DNA of 8,504 bases from an uncultured Prevotellaceae bacterium. GTDB lineage: Bacteria > Bacteroidota > Bacteroidia > Bacteroidales > Bacteroidaceae. The stretch covers positions 1-8,504 of the forward strand of contig CAMKMK010000099.1 in assembly GCA_946413885.1 (NCBI GenBank), written 5' to 3'. Position numbers and translations under genes: made by a program. The notes under the pieces were generated by a model. The model was not told the DNA's origin. It searched no databases and was given only the letters and a program-made list of their open reading frames with translations. Of this stretch, positions 7,410 through 8,504 are shown in pieces (the stretch's first letter is position 1; every line of letters starts with the position of its first letter).

Positions 7410-8204
7410 TTATTTAGGTTGCTTTCCAATGTATGCAAGGATTCCGCCATCCACATACAGGATGTGTCCATTCACAAAATTGCTGGCATCGCTTGCTAAG
7501 AATACTGCTGGACCTTCAAGATCCTCTGTAGTACCCCAACGCGCAGCAGGTGTTTTTGAAACAATGAAACTATCAAAAGGATGACGACTTCCATCAGGTT
7601 GACGCTCTCGCAAAGGAGCAGTTTGAGGAGTGGCGATATAGCCTGGTCCTATGCCGTTGCATTGGATGTTGTATTCTCCATACTCAGATGCGATGTTTCG
7701 AGTCAACATCTTCAACCCGCCTTTTGCTGCTGCATAAGCAGATACTGTTTCGCGCCCCAGTTCGCTCATCATGGAACAGATGTTGATAATCTTGCCGTGT
7801 CCCTTTGTAATCATTCCAGGAATGACTGCTTTGCTGACAATGAAGGGAGCAGTTAAGTCAATATCGATGACCTGTTTGTATTCTTCCACGCTCATTTCCG
7901 TCATAGGGATACGTTTAATGATGCCAGCATTGTTAACCAGAATATCGATAATGCCTAAGCGTTGCTTTATGTCTTCCACCATTTTCTGCACTTGATCTTC
8001 CTGAGTCACATCACAAATGTAGCCTAAAGCCTCGATGCCTAACGCCTTGTAGTCCAAAAGGGCTTGATTCAAGTGTTCCTCGCTACGACAGTTGAAGGCT
8101 ATTCGTGCTCCAGCTTGAGCCAATGCTTTTGCTATTGCGAAACCTATCCCGTAAGAGCCACCCGTCACTAAAGCCACTTTATCTTTGAGAGAGAAATTAA
8201 CCAT
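7410..8204 (-). CDS. kduD: SDR dehydrogenase, KduD / gluconate 5-dehydrogenase type
   Basis: This is a cytoplasmic short-chain dehydrogenase/reductase. With KduI encoded in the same operon, the likely reaction is NAD(P)H-dependent reduction of 2,5-diketo-3-deoxygluconate to 2-keto-3-deoxy-D-gluconate. Close relatives in Bacteroides are often named gluconate 5-dehydrogenase. The cofactor motif TGGSYGIG is at residues 14-21, D65 in CDVT binds adenine, and NNAG is at 91-94. The catalytic residues are S144, Y157 and K161 (YAAAK). The position usually held by the tetrad Asn is Asp116 (IDIDLTAPF), which I recall as common in this subfamily. The C-terminal FVNGHILYVDGG (243-254) is the SDR end motif, followed by a short tail. 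The 264 residues fit the family. It is the first gene of the cluster, preceded by a 126-bp spacer that should hold the promoter, and there is no signal peptide. Confidence 0.87.
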   Translation of the reverse strand: MVNFSLKDKVALVTGGSYGIGFAIAKALAQAGARIAFNCRSEEHLNQALLDYKALGIEALGYICDVTQEDQVQKMVEDIKQRLGIIDILVNNAGIIKRIPMTEMSVEEYKQVIDIDLTAPFIVSKAVIPGMITKGHGKIINICSMMSELGRETVSAYAAAKGGLKMLTRNIASEYGEYNIQCNGIGPGYIATPQTAPLRERQPDGSRHPFDSFIVSKTPAARWGTTEDLEGPAVFLASDASNFVNGHILYVDGGILAYIGKQPK

Positions 8205-8233
8205 GTTTTCTGTAAGTGTTGTTTTTGATGATA

Positions 8234-8332
8234 AGTTATGTTTCTATTGAATATATTGCAGCAAAGGACGCAATCTTCGAGATCGAAGAAGGCGCCCTTT
8301 GACATTTTAGAGTTATAGTTATGTTTTCTATT
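8234..8332. repeat. Near-identical 15/16-bp direct repeats flanking the leader hairpin
   Basis: AGTTATGTTTCTATT (8234-8248) and AGTTATGTTTTCTATT (8317-8332) differ by one inserted T and lie on either side of the hairpin at 8262-8301. The right copy touches the stop codon of the synthase gene; the left copy is about 30 bp upstream of the kduD start. They could be paired operator sites or remnants of a small duplication. The sequence is AT-rich, so low complexity is a possible explanation. Confidence 0.4.
8262..8301 (-). terminator. Strong hairpin in the synthase-kduD spacer, likely terminator or leader element
   Basis: The outer arms are 8262-8271 and 8292-8301 (10 bp). The inner arms TCTTCGA (8274-8280) and TCGAAGA (8283-8289) are separated from them by a 2x2 internal loop. 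On the minus strand the only irregular outer pair is a G-U wobble; on the plus strand the same position is an A-C mismatch, so the folded RNA is probably the minus strand. It starts about 30 nt after the stop of the synthase gene, as a terminator would. However, no U-run follows directly (CTGCAATATATTC), so it could also be a 3' stabilising stem or part of the kduD operon leader. Confidence 0.5.
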
Positions 8333-8504
8333 ACTTTAGGATGTCCAATTCACGGAACACTTTCTTCAGTTTTTCTACCGACTCATCGACTTGGGCATTT
8401 GTGTGGGTCGCCATTAAAGCATAACGAACCAGAGTGTCTTGCGGTGCGCATGCTGGTGGAATCACAGGATTGATGAATACGCCCTCGTTGAATGCTTTGG
8501 CGAC
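8331..8504 (-). CDS. Alpha-oxoamine synthase (serine palmitoyltransferase-like), C-terminal part
   Basis: Only the last 57 codons and the TAA stop (8331-8333) are inside the window; the 5' part lies beyond the right edge. The readable end contains NEGVFINPVIPPACAPQ, then LVRYALMATHT and a final amphipathic VEKLKKVFRELDILK. This matches the C-terminus of pyridoxal-phosphate alpha-oxoamine synthases, the group with serine palmitoyltransferase, 2-amino-3-ketobutyrate CoA ligase and 8-amino-7-oxononanoate synthase. The wording closely resembles Bacteroidales serine palmitoyltransferase, the first enzyme of sphingolipid synthesis, from memory. The PLP lysine is not in the window, so the exact member cannot be fixed. 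A 126-bp spacer with a hairpin separates it from the uronate cluster, which suggests a separate transcription unit. Confidence 0.8.
   Translation of the reverse strand, partial: VAKAFNEGVFINPVIPPACAPQDTLVRYALMATHTNAQVDESVEKLKKVFRELDILK

Noticed and set aside
8205..8330. Bacteroidota-type promoter for the kduD operon
   Set aside because: TATATTC near 8250 faintly resembles a -7 element, but no TTTG box lies at the right spacing upstream. The promoter is expected here, yet it cannot be pinpointed from the sequence.

Overview
The window is a stretch of a Bacteroidota chromosome, most likely Bacteroidales (Prevotella- or Bacteroides-like). Reasons: ribosome-binding sites lack clear AGGAGG cores and sit in A-rich leaders; one gene has an N-terminal signal peptide ending in ..MA|Q, the 'Q-rule' pattern of Bacteroidota signal peptidase I substrates; the encoded families (Bacteroides-type SDR 'gluconate 5-dehydrogenase/KduD', a long class I mannose-6-phosphate isomerase, OPT transporter, alpha-oxoamine synthase resembling serine palmitoyltransferase) are typical of that phylum. 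The genus is inference.

Layout: every convincing gene is on the minus strand, so transcription runs from right to left. At the right edge is the 3' end of an alpha-oxoamine synthase (8331-8504). A 126-bp spacer with a strong hairpin follows. Then comes a compact six-gene cluster: kduD-type dehydrogenase (7410-8204), GatC-family permease (5992-7362), kduI (5093-5995, start overlapping the permease stop as ATGA), manA-like isomerase (3364-5073), ROK sugar kinase (2177-3283) and OPT-family transporter (183-2159). A 15-bp-stem terminator lies 25 bp downstream (117-157). Gaps inside the cluster are 47, -4, 19, 80 and 17 bp, consistent with one operon. There is no gene-free stretch over 300 bp, and I saw no tRNA, rRNA, CRISPR, IS or phage sequence.

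Function: KduI and KduD are successive steps that turn the unsaturated-uronate product 5-dehydro-4-deoxy-D-glucuronate (released by polysaccharide lyases and unsaturated glucuronyl hydrolases from pectin or glycosaminoglycans) into 2-keto-3-deoxy-D-gluconate. ROK kinase plus mannose-6-phosphate isomerase suggest a second arm feeding a hexose such as mannose into fructose 6-phosphate. The 2-keto-3-deoxygluconate kinase and aldolase are not in the window.

The most interesting point is that KduI, usually a cytoplasmic enzyme of about 280 residues, has here a complete signal peptide, and its start is fixed by the 4-bp overlap with the permease gene. The metal ligands are shifted by exactly 22 residues relative to E. 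coli KduI (E. coli numbering from memory). Together with an orphan PTS IIC-type (GatC family) permease between kduD and kduI, this suggests a split pathway: periplasmic isomerisation, import of the diketo acid by a IIC-like permease used without phosphotransfer, then cytoplasmic reduction by KduD. That model is inference.
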